Origin: JBELHJ01 sp042091495
GTDB lineage: Bacteria; Bacteroidota; Bacteroidia; Flavobacteriales; Flavobacteriaceae
Direction: 5' to 3'
DNA: 15,424 bases
Assembly: GCA_042091495.1 (NCBI GenBank)
Contig: JBELHJ010000052.1
Coordinates: 1-15,424, forward strand
The notes beneath the pieces were generated by a model. That model searched no databases. It worked only from the letters and a program-made list of their open reading frames with translations, and was not told where the DNA came from. Shown here piece by piece: positions 1 to 7,543 of the stretch. Position numbers and translations under genes: made by a program. Each line of letters starts with the position of its first letter. Position 1 is the stretch's first letter.

Positions 1-6
1 TTTTTA

Positions 7-633
7 TTATTTAAATTTTAATGGGAGATGAACCACTTTTTTAGTGTCAAAAAAACCTTCATCATAATAAGATTTCAGATGATAAATTGTGGCATTCGAG
101 TATGACTCTAATTCATCACTTAAGTCACCTCCTTTAAGATATAAAATGCCATTTTTCAATTCATGATGTTGTGGGCGTTTTATCTTACCTTTAACCCACC
201 TTACAAAGGTTGGCATAGCGGCTACGGCTCTACTTACAATAAAATCATAAGTTTCGTTTATGTCTTCCACTCTAGAATGGCTGGTTTTAACATTAGTTAA
301 ACCTGCACCTGTCACAACCTCATCAACAACCTTAATTTTTTTGGCAATACTATCAACCAAATGAAACTGGCACTCGGGATGTAAAATGGCTAATGGTATC
401 CCTGGGAAACCGCCTCCAGTTCCTACATCCATAATTGAACTGCCAGGTTTAAAACGCATCACTTTCGCAATTCCCAGAGCATGTAAAACGTGTCTTAGAT
501 AAAGCTCATCGATGTCTTTTCTAGAAACTACATTAATTTTCAAGTTCCAATCTTGATACAAAGTCTCTAACTTCTCAAATTGTTCAATTTGTTGTTTTGT
601 TAAATCAGGGAAGTATTTTAAGATGAGCTCCAT
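7..633 (-). CDS. rsmG: 16S rRNA (guanine-N7) methyltransferase RsmG
   Basis: The 208-residue protein matches the RsmG/GidB family, which uses S-adenosylmethionine to methylate N7 of G527 (E. coli numbering) in 16S rRNA. Visible signatures are the early segment WNLKINVVSRKD (about 29-40) followed by RHVLHAL, the SAM-binding loop DVGTGGGFPGIP (69-80), the acidic end of the next strand at HLVD (91-94), and the later SRAVA and YLKGG motifs. Length is normal for the family. The frame stays open upstream to a TTG at 654, but that TTG lies inside the predicted -7 promoter element, so I chose the ATG at 633, giving the N-terminus MELILKYFPDL. The gene stands alone on the minus strand, divergent from the desaturase gene. 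The family is clear and the start is well supported. Confidence 0.95.
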   Translation of the reverse strand: MELILKYFPDLTKQQIEQFEKLETLYQDWNLKINVVSRKDIDELYLRHVLHALGIAKVMRFKPGSSIMDVGTGGGFPGIPLAILHPECQFHLVDSIAKKIKVVDEVVTGAGLTNVKTSHSRVEDINETYDFIVSRAVAAMPTFVRWVKGKIKRPQHHELKNGILYLKGGDLSDELESYSNATIYHLKSYYDEGFFDTKKVVHLPLKFK

Positions 634-651
634 AAATTTCAAAAGTTTTTG

Positions 652-659
652 CAAAAATA
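652..659 (-). promoter_or_regulatory. Predicted rsmG promoter -7 element (TAttTTTG)
   Basis: Read on the minus strand, this is TATTTTTG, matching the Bacteroidota -7 consensus TAnnTTTG. A near-match CTG (679-681) sits 19 bases upstream as a weak -33 element. The predicted transcription start is near 646, which leaves only about 13 untranslated bases before the ATG at 633. Confidence 0.5.
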
Positions 660-715
660 TAGTTTTTACACAGATAAACAGCCCTTTACTTAAAGATATA
701 GAAATAATAATTCTA

Positions 716-723
716 TATATTTG
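716..723 (+). promoter_or_regulatory. Predicted desaturase promoter -7 element (TAtaTTTG)
   Basis: TATATTTG matches the TAnnTTTG consensus exactly and lies 33 bases before the desaturase ATG. There is no clear TTG at the expected distance; TTA at 690-692 is the best -33 candidate (23-base spacer). The 123-base gap 634-756 therefore appears to hold two divergent promoters. Confidence 0.5.
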
Positions 724-756
724 TCAGCAATGTAACAATACGTTTTATAAAGTTAT

Positions 757-1857
757 ATGAGAAGTCAAAACATCAGTTTTTCGAGAAAAGATTCGGCCAA
801 ATTTTTTAAAACTTTAAATGGTAGAGTTAATGCCTACTTTAAGGAAAATAAAATTAAAAGAACAGGTAATTGGAAACTTTGGGTAAAGACCATTGTGATG
901 TTTACACTTTTTCTCAGTCCGTATTTTTTAATATTAACGTTAGATATTCCGGGCTGGCTTCAACTTCTTTTAACCGTTGTAATGGGTATCGGTATGGCTG
1001 GTGTTGGAATGAATGTTATGCATGATGGCAACCATGGTTCGTTTTCAAATAAAGATTGGGTTAACCGTTTAATGGGTAGTAGTATTTACATACTGGCGGG
1101 TAATGTTTACAATTGGAAAGTACAACACAACGTATTGCACCACACCTACACCAATATTCATGGTCATGACGAAGATCTTGAAGCTGGAAGAATTCTTAGG
1201 TTTTCAAAACACACGAGATGGCAAAAACACCATAAATTTCAACATTACTATTCCATTTTTTTGTATGGCTTACTAACTATAAACTGGGCAATTACAACAG
1301 ACTGGTTACAAATGAAACGTTATATGAAACGTAAACTTTCATATGGTAAAATGCCTTCACCATTTAAAAACTGGAGTAAACTTGTGATTTCAAAACTAAT
1401 ATACGTTTGTATTTGGATTGTAATACCCATGCTAATCTTAGACTTTGCCTGGTGGAAAATTTTATTAGGATTTCTCATTATGCATTATGTAGCTGGGCTC
1501 ATATTAAGTGTCACTTTTCAATTAGCACATGTAATGGATGATGCAGAAATGCCAATGCCTGAAACTAACGGTAAAATGAAAAATACCTGGGCCATTCACC
1601 AACTTAAAACTACCGTCAATTTTGGAAAAAATAATTGGCTTGTAAACTGGTTCACAGGTGGCCTTAACCATCAAGTGGAACATCACATCTTCCCTAATAT
1701 CAGTCATGTCCACTACAAGAAAATTAGTGAAATTGTGAAACGTACAGCTAAAGAATTTAATTTGCCTTACAACGAATACAAATCCACACGTAAAGCTATT
1801 ATTGCCCACTTCAAACACCTAAAACAAATGGGAATCAATCCCGCAATTCAAGCATAA
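757..1857 (+). CDS. Membrane fatty acid desaturase, front-end (delta-5/6-like) type
   Basis: This 366-residue integral membrane di-iron desaturase introduces a double bond into an acyl chain, probably as acyl-CoA or lipid-bound substrate. All three histidine boxes are present: HDGNH (89-93), HNVLHH (124-129) and QVEHH (306-310), plus an extra QLAH histidine near 258. The QxxHH form of the third box is typical of front-end desaturases. No cytochrome b5 domain is fused at either end, so an external electron donor is needed. Hydrophobic segments lie near 44-62, 67-88, 166-183, 207-229 and 231-254. The aminotransferase gene starts 17 bases downstream and is probably cotranscribed, although no functional link is evident. 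The family is secure; substrate and regiospecificity cannot be read from the sequence. Confidence 0.92.
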   Translation: MRSQNISFSRKDSAKFFKTLNGRVNAYFKENKIKRTGNWKLWVKTIVMFTLFLSPYFLILTLDIPGWLQLLLTVVMGIGMAGVGMNVMHDGNHGSFSNKDWVNRLMGSSIYILAGNVYNWKVQHNVLHHTYTNIHGHDEDLEAGRILRFSKHTRWQKHHKFQHYYSIFLYGLLTINWAITTDWLQMKRYMKRKLSYGKMPSPFKNWSKLVISKLIYVCIWIVIPMLILDFAWWKILLGFLIMHYVAGLILSVTFQLAHVMDDAEMPMPETNGKMKNTWAIHQLKTTVNFGKNNWLVNWFTGGLNHQVEHHIFPNISHVHYKKISEIVKRTAKEFNLPYNEYKSTRKAIIAHFKHLKQMGINPAIQA

Positions 1858-1874
1858 CATTTTATAAAAAAACG

Positions 1875-3059
1875 ATGAATCAGTTATCAGACAGAATCAA
1901 CAGCCTTTCAACATCACAAACGTTAGCAATGGCTGCGAAGGCGCGAGAACTTAGATCAGAAGGAATTGATGTAATTGGCCTAAGTTTGGGAGAGCCAGAC
2001 TTTAATACACCAAACTACATTAAAGATGCTGCCATCCAAGCTATTAATGATGATTACAACAGTTACACACCGGTTGATGGTTATGTTGAACTTAAAGAAG
2101 CGGTTATCACAAAATTTAAAAGGGATAACAACCTAAGTTACACTTTACCTCAAATTGTAGTTTCTACAGGAGCTAAACAAGCATTGGCAAATGTTGCTTT
2201 AGTAATGCTTAATAAGGGCGATGAAGTTATTTTACCTTGTCCTTATTGGGTTAGCTATGCTGAAATTGTAAAATTAGCTGAAGGAACACCCGTTGAAGTC
2301 AAAACATCTATTGAAAATGATTTCAAAATAACTCCTGAAGAATTGGAAGCTGCTATCACACCCAACACCAAAATGATTTGGTACAGTTCACCTTGTAATC
2401 CAAGTGGATCGGTATACAGTAAAGCAGAACTAAGAGCGCTTGCAGATGTATTGCAAAAGTACCCCGATATCTATGTCGTGTCTGATGAAATTTATGAGCA
2501 CATTAATTTTGGATCAGGTCATACCAGTATGGCAGAATTTGAAGACATGTACAACAGAACTATTACGGTTAATGGTGTTGCTAAAGCATTTGCAATGACT
2601 GGATGGCGTATTGGGTATATTGGAGCACCAGATTGGATTGCTAGAGCATGTAATAAATTACAAGGTCAAGTCACTAGTGGTGCAAACTGTATAGCACAAA
2701 GAGCTGTCATCACGGCTTTAAACGAATCGCCTGTGCGCGTTAAATATATGATTGATGAGTTCAAAGAAAGACGTACTCTGATTCTGGATTTAATTTCTAA
2801 AATAGATGGTTTCAAAGCCAACACACCAGAAGGTGCGTTTTATGTGTTCCCAGACATTTCAGCCTATTTTGGAAAAACAATCAAAGGCAAGCTTATAAGT
2901 AACGCTACAGATTTTTCAATGCTTTTATTAGAAGAAGCGCATGTAGCTACAGTAACGGGTGACGCTTTCGGGGAGCCTAATTGTATCAGAATTTCTTATG
3001 CTGCCTCACAAGAGCAAATTAAAGAAGCCCTAAAGCGTATTGAAGCGGTTTTGAGCTAA
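1875..3059 (+). CDS. Class I/II pyridoxal-phosphate aminotransferase (aspartate aminotransferase-like)
   Basis: The 394-residue fold-type I aminotransferase resembles the short AspC/AspB form (subgroup I-gamma) of bacterial aspartate transaminases, which interconvert aspartate and 2-oxoglutarate with oxaloacetate and glutamate. Residues seen in order: GEPDF (39-43), STGAKQA (97-103), SSPCNPSG with N175, SDEIY with D204 and Y207 contacting the cofactor, NGVAKAFAMTGWRIGY with the Schiff-base lysine K237 and phosphate-binding R245, and CIRISYA with R372 as the substrate-carboxylate arginine. It starts 17 bases after the desaturase stop, with no separate promoter visible, and is followed by a hairpin terminator. 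Related enzymes of this subgroup can use aromatic or other amino acids, so exact substrate range is an inference. Confidence 0.9.
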   Translation: MNQLSDRINSLSTSQTLAMAAKARELRSEGIDVIGLSLGEPDFNTPNYIKDAAIQAINDDYNSYTPVDGYVELKEAVITKFKRDNNLSYTLPQIVVSTGAKQALANVALVMLNKGDEVILPCPYWVSYAEIVKLAEGTPVEVKTSIENDFKITPEELEAAITPNTKMIWYSSPCNPSGSVYSKAELRALADVLQKYPDIYVVSDEIYEHINFGSGHTSMAEFEDMYNRTITVNGVAKAFAMTGWRIGYIGAPDWIARACNKLQGQVTSGANCIAQRAVITALNESPVRVKYMIDEFKERRTLILDLISKIDGFKANTPEGAFYVFPDISAYFGKTIKGKLISNATDFSMLLLEEAHVATVTGDAFGEPNCIRISYAASQEQIKEALKRIEAVLS

Positions 3060-3084
3060 TTTAATTGACATCATATTAAATTTT

Positions 3085-3110
3085 AAGCCACGCTTGTAGT
3101 GGCTTTTTTT
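3085..3110 (+). terminator. Rho-independent terminator after the aminotransferase gene
   Basis: A 7-bp stem AAGCCAC/GTGGCTT (3085-3091 with 3099-3105) and a 7-base loop is followed by a run of T ending at 3110. It lies 25 bases after the aminotransferase stop. The T run touches the stop codon of the convergent trkH gene (3109-3111). On the minus strand the hairpin is followed by TTAAAATTTAA, so it could also help end trkH transcripts. Confidence 0.85.
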
Positions 3111-4602
3111 ATACTTTTTTCCAAAAGAATGGGGTAAGCAACACCAATACCGTAAACAATTCCAATCGCCCAATTAACATTAAAAAGGCAGACCACCACT
3201 TTGCCAAATCGGGTAAAGCACTGTAGTTGTTTACAGGTCCAAAATCTCCAAGTGCAGGCCCTACATTCCCTAGGGAAGATGCAGACAAACCAATGGCAGA
3301 TTCGTAGTCAATATTAAACATGGAAAATACTAAGGCTCCTATAATGAATGATAGCATGTATAGGATAAAAAAGCCCAAAATATTGAAAACAATATTACCG
3401 TCTATAGCTTTATTATTATAGCGCACCGGTATAATAGCATTAGGATGCAAGGCCCTTTTAAACTCCAGAAACCCATTTTTTATTAAAACCAAATGGCGTA
3501 CCACTTTTATACCACCAGCTGTACTTCCTGCGGAACCCCCTAAAAACATCAATCCAAAGAAAAACACCACTAGAAAAGGACTCCACATGGTAAAATCTGC
3601 AGACACAAACCCTGTGGTAGTTACAATAGCTAATACTTGAAATAAGCCATGTCTTAATGCGCTTTCACCTGGACCCCATGACATAGGATAATTAATACTG
3701 CTTGCATCTATATCAGCGACGTAATAAACTACTGAGGCAGCAATAACTGTAAATACTAATATGAATTTAGCGTATAATTTAAACTCTTCGTCTTTCACTA
3801 TACGTGTAAAATTACCCTTAAACATATAGTAACTTAATACAAAGTTAGTCCCAGCTAAAAACATGAATACAATAACGATATACTGAATCAAAGGCTGTCC
3901 ATTCCAATGCGCTAAACTACCATTTTTAGTAGAAAAACCACCTGTAGATAAGGTACTCATAGAATGGTTTATGGCATCAAAAAATGACATACCAGCTAAA
4001 TTAAGTAACAAAGTCTCAGCGGCAGTGTAACCTACATAAATTAACCACAAGCGCTTAGCGGTATCTGTAATTCTGGGATGTAATTTATCAGAGTCAGGAC
4101 CTGGTGCTTCAGCCGCAAATAACTGCATTCCTCCGATACCAAGTAGCGGTAAAATAGCAACCGCCAAAACAATAATTCCCATACCTCCTATCCAGTGGGT
4201 AAGACTACGCCAAAACAACACCCCTTTTGGTACAGCTTCTATATCGTTAAGTATAGAAGCACCCGTCGTGGTATATCCAGACATGGTTTCAAAAAAAGCA
4301 TCTGTAAATCGGGGAATAGACTCTGTAATTAAATAAGGTAAGGTTCCTGATAAGGACATAATCAACCAACCCAGTGCTACCACAATATAACCATCTTTTT
4401 TCGACAATTCTTTGGTGTGATTTTTAGTAGCCACCATAGTAACAACACCTAACAATAACACCATCAAACCAGATAAAGCCATATCTACACTTACCCCGTC
4501 TTTACAAATAAAACTCACTAAAGCGGCAATAAGCATAAATCCGCCATTAAAGAGGAATAAAAGTCCAAAAAAGTGCCATATCATTTTGTAGTTTAACTTC
4601 AT
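3109..4602 (-). CDS. trkH: Potassium uptake transporter, TrkH family membrane subunit
   Basis: The 497-residue polytopic inner-membrane protein is the ion-conducting subunit of a Trk/Ktr-type K+ uptake system. Four pore-loop segments with selectivity-filter glycines can be found: TTTGAS (111-116), STGGFST (219-225), TTTGF (328-332) and SSLGNVGP (442-449). The conserved intramembrane loop GGSAGSTAGGIKVVR (355-369) follows the third transmembrane pair, and the C-terminal IGRLELFTVLVLL segment is typical of TrkH. The ATG at 4602 gives a short N-terminus before the first hydrophobic segment. The gene follows trkA after 4 bases, so the regulatory and conducting subunits are almost surely translated from one transcript. 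Length and motifs are complete. Confidence 0.94.
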   Translation of the reverse strand: MKLNYKMIWHFFGLLFLFNGGFMLIAALVSFICKDGVSVDMALSGLMVLLLGVVTMVATKNHTKELSKKDGYIVVALGWLIMSLSGTLPYLITESIPRFTDAFFETMSGYTTTGASILNDIEAVPKGVLFWRSLTHWIGGMGIIVLAVAILPLLGIGGMQLFAAEAPGPDSDKLHPRITDTAKRLWLIYVGYTAAETLLLNLAGMSFFDAINHSMSTLSTGGFSTKNGSLAHWNGQPLIQYIVIVFMFLAGTNFVLSYYMFKGNFTRIVKDEEFKLYAKFILVFTVIAASVVYYVADIDASSINYPMSWGPGESALRHGLFQVLAIVTTTGFVSADFTMWSPFLVVFFFGLMFLGGSAGSTAGGIKVVRHLVLIKNGFLEFKRALHPNAIIPVRYNNKAIDGNIVFNILGFFILYMLSFIIGALVFSMFNIDYESAIGLSASSLGNVGPALGDFGPVNNYSALPDLAKWWSAFLMLIGRLELFTVLVLLTPFFWKKV

Positions 4603-4606
4603 AAGA

Positions 4607-5956
4607 CTAATTAAAAAGCGTTTCTACTTTAGATATGGTTTTTAATAGGCTACAAACAACAACGCGATCTCCCGATTGTATTTTAAAATCTCCTAGTGCA
4701 ATAATACCTTCGCCATTTCTAATTACGCCTCCAATAATTGCAGATGCTGGAAAATCAACGTCTTTGATATACTTATTACAAATTTTAGATTTTGAATGAA
4801 CAATAAACTCTAAAAGTTCGGCATTCATATTACTCAACTTAGTCATGGCCACCACATCTCCTTTTCGTATGTATCTAAAAATACTGTTAGCGGCCAAGAG
4901 TTTTTTATTTATCAATGAATCTATACCAATGGAGTGTGACAGTTTGAAATAATCCATATTTTCAACTAAAGCCATCGTTTTTTTAACCCCACATGATTTT
5001 GCCATTAAACAAGACATGATATTGGTTTCAGAGCTTTTAGTCACCGCAATAAAGGCGTCCATTTCTCTAATATTCTCTTCTTCTAATAATTCGGAATTAC
5101 GACCATCACCATTAATTACCAAAACATTAGGAAGAGTCTCAGCCAAATCCACAGCTACTTTTCGATCTTCTTCAATAAGCTTGACATCAAATTTGGTGTC
5201 ACATAGATCTTTAGCTGTTTTTGAACCGATATTACCCCCACCTAAAATCATGATATTTTTAATATCTCCAACGGATTTACCTGACAGCGTAATGAGCTCT
5301 TCATCACCGCCTTTGGAGGTCATAAAAATAACTTTATCGCCTTCAAGAAACGGCGTGTTACCTCTTGGGATGATGGTATATTGTGTGCCATAACGCTGAA
5401 TGGCTATAGGTACGAAGTGTAACTCTGGAAAGACCTCAGCAGCTTCTTTAACCGTCTTGCCTACAAAAGCAGCATTTCTTGACAACTTTAAACTTAACAT
5501 GGTTAATGCACCATCTTCAAACTCATAGCTGTCGTTAAAGGCATACTGCTCCAGTAATAACTGTATTTCAGACGAAGCCAAAAACTCAGGAGAAATCAGC
5601 TCATCAATACCAAATTTTGTAAAGCCCAGTTCTGCTTGCTCCGTAATAAATTCAGAATTAGAAATCCTGGCAATGGTCTGCTTAGCTCCTAACTGTTTCG
5701 CTAGAACACTAGCAGTAATATTTATAGTTTCAGAAGAAGTTACGCCAATAAATAAGTCCGAGGTATCAATACGTGCTTCTTTAAGTGTAGCTATTGAAGT
5801 GGCATCGCCCTTGATTACTCTGATATCTAAATGGGTACTCGCGTAGGTAAGATTCTCTTTATCACAATCAATAAGAGTGATTTCCTGAGATTCGTAGGAG
5901 AGCAGTTTGGCTAGATGAAACCCAACTTCACCCGCTCCCGCAATAATTATCTTCAT
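4607..5956 (-). CDS. trkA: Trk system potassium uptake regulatory subunit TrkA
   Basis: The 449-residue cytosolic protein has the duplicated RCK architecture of TrkA, which binds nucleotides and gates the TrkH pore. The first Rossmann half begins with GAGEVG (7-12) and an acidic strand end at LIDCD (28-32); a linker and first RCK-C region cover about 150-215. A second Rossmann half begins with GGGNIG (239-244), with its acidic end at LIEED (260-264), followed by a second RCK-C region to the C-terminus (about 375-449). Both glycine-rich loops look intact, consistent with NAD(H) binding in each half. It is first in a two-gene minus-strand unit with trkH and has a well-formed promoter upstream. 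Confidence 0.95.
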   Translation of the reverse strand: MKIIIAGAGEVGFHLAKLLSYESQEITLIDCDKENLTYASTHLDIRVIKGDATSIATLKEARIDTSDLFIGVTSSETINITASVLAKQLGAKQTIARISNSEFITEQAELGFTKFGIDELISPEFLASSEIQLLLEQYAFNDSYEFEDGALTMLSLKLSRNAAFVGKTVKEAAEVFPELHFVPIAIQRYGTQYTIIPRGNTPFLEGDKVIFMTSKGGDEELITLSGKSVGDIKNIMILGGGNIGSKTAKDLCDTKFDVKLIEEDRKVAVDLAETLPNVLVINGDGRNSELLEEENIREMDAFIAVTKSSETNIMSCLMAKSCGVKKTMALVENMDYFKLSHSIGIDSLINKKLLAANSIFRYIRKGDVVAMTKLSNMNAELLEFIVHSKSKICNKYIKDVDFPASAIIGGVIRNGEGIIALGDFKIQSGDRVVVCSLLKTISKVETLFN

Positions 5957-5979
5957 TTATATATAATTAAATGGTAGTA

Positions 5980-6011
5980 CAAATATAGCACAAATTAAAA
6001 TGTTTGCCCAA
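5980..6011 (-). promoter_or_regulatory. Predicted trkA promoter (TTG-N21-TAtaTTTG)
   Basis: On the minus strand a TTG (6011-6009) is followed after 21 bases by TATATTTG (5987-5980), an exact Bacteroidota-type promoter. The predicted start near 5974 leaves about 18 untranslated bases before the trkA ATG at 5956. Confidence 0.65.
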
Positions 6012-6066
6012 AGAAGCATAAATGATATCCACTTGTAAAAAAATGCACAAAAAATATTGGATATCT

Positions 6067-6074
6067 TATATTTG
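6067..6074 (+). promoter_or_regulatory. Predicted ubiE-porT promoter -7 element (TAtaTTTG)
   Basis: TATATTTG is an exact match to TAnnTTTG and is followed at once by C and an A10 tract (6076-6085), where transcription would be expected to start. A convincing -33 TTG is absent at normal spacing (ATG at 6043-6045 is the closest, 21 bases away). The element fixes the ubiE start at 6090, because the earlier in-frame TTG at 6057 lies upstream of it. Confidence 0.55.
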
Positions 6075-6089
6075 CAAAAAAAAAATTGC

Positions 6090-6821
6090 ATGTCATCCAA
6101 AGTTAATCCATACAAAAACAGTACCCTTTCCAAAAAAGACCAGGTTACCAAAATGTTTGATACCATCTCTAAAGAATATGATGGTTTAAACAGGGTGATT
6201 TCCTTTGGGATAGATATCAAATGGCGCAAAAAAGTTGTAGCACTTGTTAAACAAAATACACCACAACGTGTATTGGATATTGCTACAGGTACTGGAGACC
6301 TTGCTATACAGCTTTCAGAAACCGGAGCCACAGAAATTATTGGATTAGACATCAGCAAAGGCATGCTAGAGGTAGGTCGTGAAAAAGTAGCGGCTAAACA
6401 TCTTAACAACACCGTTTCCATGGTCGTTGGCGACTCTGAAGCGCTTCCTTTTGAAACTAGTAGTTTTGATGCCATAACCGTGGCTTTTGGCGTTCGTAAT
6501 TTTGAAAATCTTGAAAAAGGGCTTTCAGAAATTCTCAGAACACTAAAACCTAAAGGCACTTTCGTGATTTTAGAAACCTCAGTGCCGAGCAAATTCCCAT
6601 ACAAACAAGGCTATAGTATCTACACCAAATACCTTATGCCTTTAATTGGTAAATTATTCTCTAAAGACAAACAAGCCTACAGTTACCTTTCAGAATCGGC
6701 GAATATTTTTCCTCACGGTGAAGCCCTAAACAATATTTTACGCAAAGTGGGGTTTATAGAGGTGACCCATTTACCACAAACCTTTGGATCAGCAACCATT
6801 TACAAAGCATCAAAAGCTTAA
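6090..6821 (+). CDS. ubiE: Demethylmenaquinone methyltransferase (UbiE/MenG family)
   Basis: The 243-residue SAM-dependent C-methyltransferase carries out the last step of menaquinone synthesis, demethylmenaquinone to menaquinone. It shows the UbiE signature FDTISKEYDGLNRVISFGID near the N-terminus, the SAM-binding motif VLDIATGTGDLA, the motif LPF with FDAITVAFGVRNF, and LKPKGTFVILE. A menaquinone role is preferred to ubiquinone because Bacteroidota generally use menaquinone; that is lineage knowledge, not read from the gene. The in-frame upstream TTG at 6057 is rejected since it lies in the promoter; ATG 6090 gives MSSKVNPYKN. It is followed after one base by porT, a gene pairing familiar in gliding and secreting Bacteroidota. 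Confidence 0.94.
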   Translation: MSSKVNPYKNSTLSKKDQVTKMFDTISKEYDGLNRVISFGIDIKWRKKVVALVKQNTPQRVLDIATGTGDLAIQLSETGATEIIGLDISKGMLEVGREKVAAKHLNNTVSMVVGDSEALPFETSSFDAITVAFGVRNFENLEKGLSEILRTLKPKGTFVILETSVPSKFPYKQGYSIYTKYLMPLIGKLFSKDKQAYSYLSESANIFPHGEALNNILRKVGFIEVTHLPQTFGSATIYKASKA

Positions 6822-6822
6822 T

Positions 6823-7542
6823 ATGAGACACCTTTTAATCATCGTAACAGCTTTGCTACTGAGCGGTCAATGTTTTGCACAGTTATTTTCTAAAGAAAAG
6901 ATTCTTAACAACGAAAACTTTGACAAACCATTGATTTCTTGGGGCTTTTATCTGGGTATGAATAACTACGATTTTGAATTTGATTACGAAGCCGGTGTTG
7001 AAGACGATATTTTAGTGACCTCATCTGGCGGTTTCAATGTAGGGCTTTTATCCAACCTGCGTATTAACGATTACTTGGACTTAAGACTTGAGCCTGGATT
7101 AATCATAACTCAACGTGAATTACAATACAACGAGAGTTTTTTTGATCCTAGTACACCTCCCCAACCCAAGGATCTGGTTAGAGATATCAAATCTACTTAT
7201 GTCCATTTTCCTTTGTTATTAAAAGTCTCTACTAAACGCCTTAATAATTTCAAGCCATTCATTATTGGAGGTTTGTCTACTGCTGTTAATTTATCTAGCA
7301 ATGAAGACAATCCAAACGATAACAATTCTGGGGAATTCAGAACGAAAAAAATCATGTCTTTTTATGAGATGGGTTTTGGTATCGATTTTTATTTCGAGTG
7401 GTTTAAGTTTTCACCTTCTTTACGCGGAGTATTTGCCATCAACGATGAATTAATCAGAGATAACGAAGCAGACAGTCCTTGGACGGGTTCAATTTCACAC
7501 ATGAAAACTCGTGGGATCTTTCTCAATTTTACCTTTCAATAA
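6823..7542 (+). CDS. porT: Type IX secretion system outer-membrane protein PorT/SprT family
   Basis: The 239-residue protein begins with a clear signal peptide (MRHLLIIVTALLLSGQCFA, likely cut before Q20) and continues with alternating amphipathic strands, as expected for a small outer-membrane beta-barrel of the PorT family. Recognisable parts are ISWGFYLGMNNYDF after the leader, GFNVGLLSNLRINDYLDLRLEPGL, and YVHFPLLLKVSTKR, with an aromatic C-terminal strand ending FTFQ. PorT (SprT in Flavobacterium) is required for type IX secretion and gliding. The adjacency to ubiE supports the assignment. ATG 6823 is chosen because the signal peptide starts there; the frame is open further upstream only through the end of ubiE. 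It probably depends on the ubiE promoter. Its stop lies one base from that of the convergent methyltransferase gene. Confidence 0.85.
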   Translation: MRHLLIIVTALLLSGQCFAQLFSKEKILNNENFDKPLISWGFYLGMNNYDFEFDYEAGVEDDILVTSSGGFNVGLLSNLRINDYLDLRLEPGLIITQRELQYNESFFDPSTPPQPKDLVRDIKSTYVHFPLLLKVSTKRLNNFKPFIIGGLSTAVNLSSNEDNPNDNNSGEFRTKKIMSFYEMGFGIDFYFEWFKFSPSLRGVFAINDELIRDNEADSPWTGSISHMKTRGIFLNFTFQ

Positions 7543-7543
7543 A

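Noticed and set aside
634..654. Extension of RsmG by seven residues to a TTG at 654
   Set aside because: The TTG is part of the predicted -7 promoter element, so it would not be transcribed; the ATG at 633 fits the family.
5957..6604. Long open frame on the minus strand (215 codons) opposite ubiE
   Set aside because: It overlaps the clearly assigned ubiE gene and its promoter, has no family features, and its composition is that of an antisense frame.
6784..6822. Extension of PorT upstream into the end of ubiE from a TTG
   Set aside because: The signal peptide begins at ATG 6823; the extension would bury it behind 13 unrelated residues.
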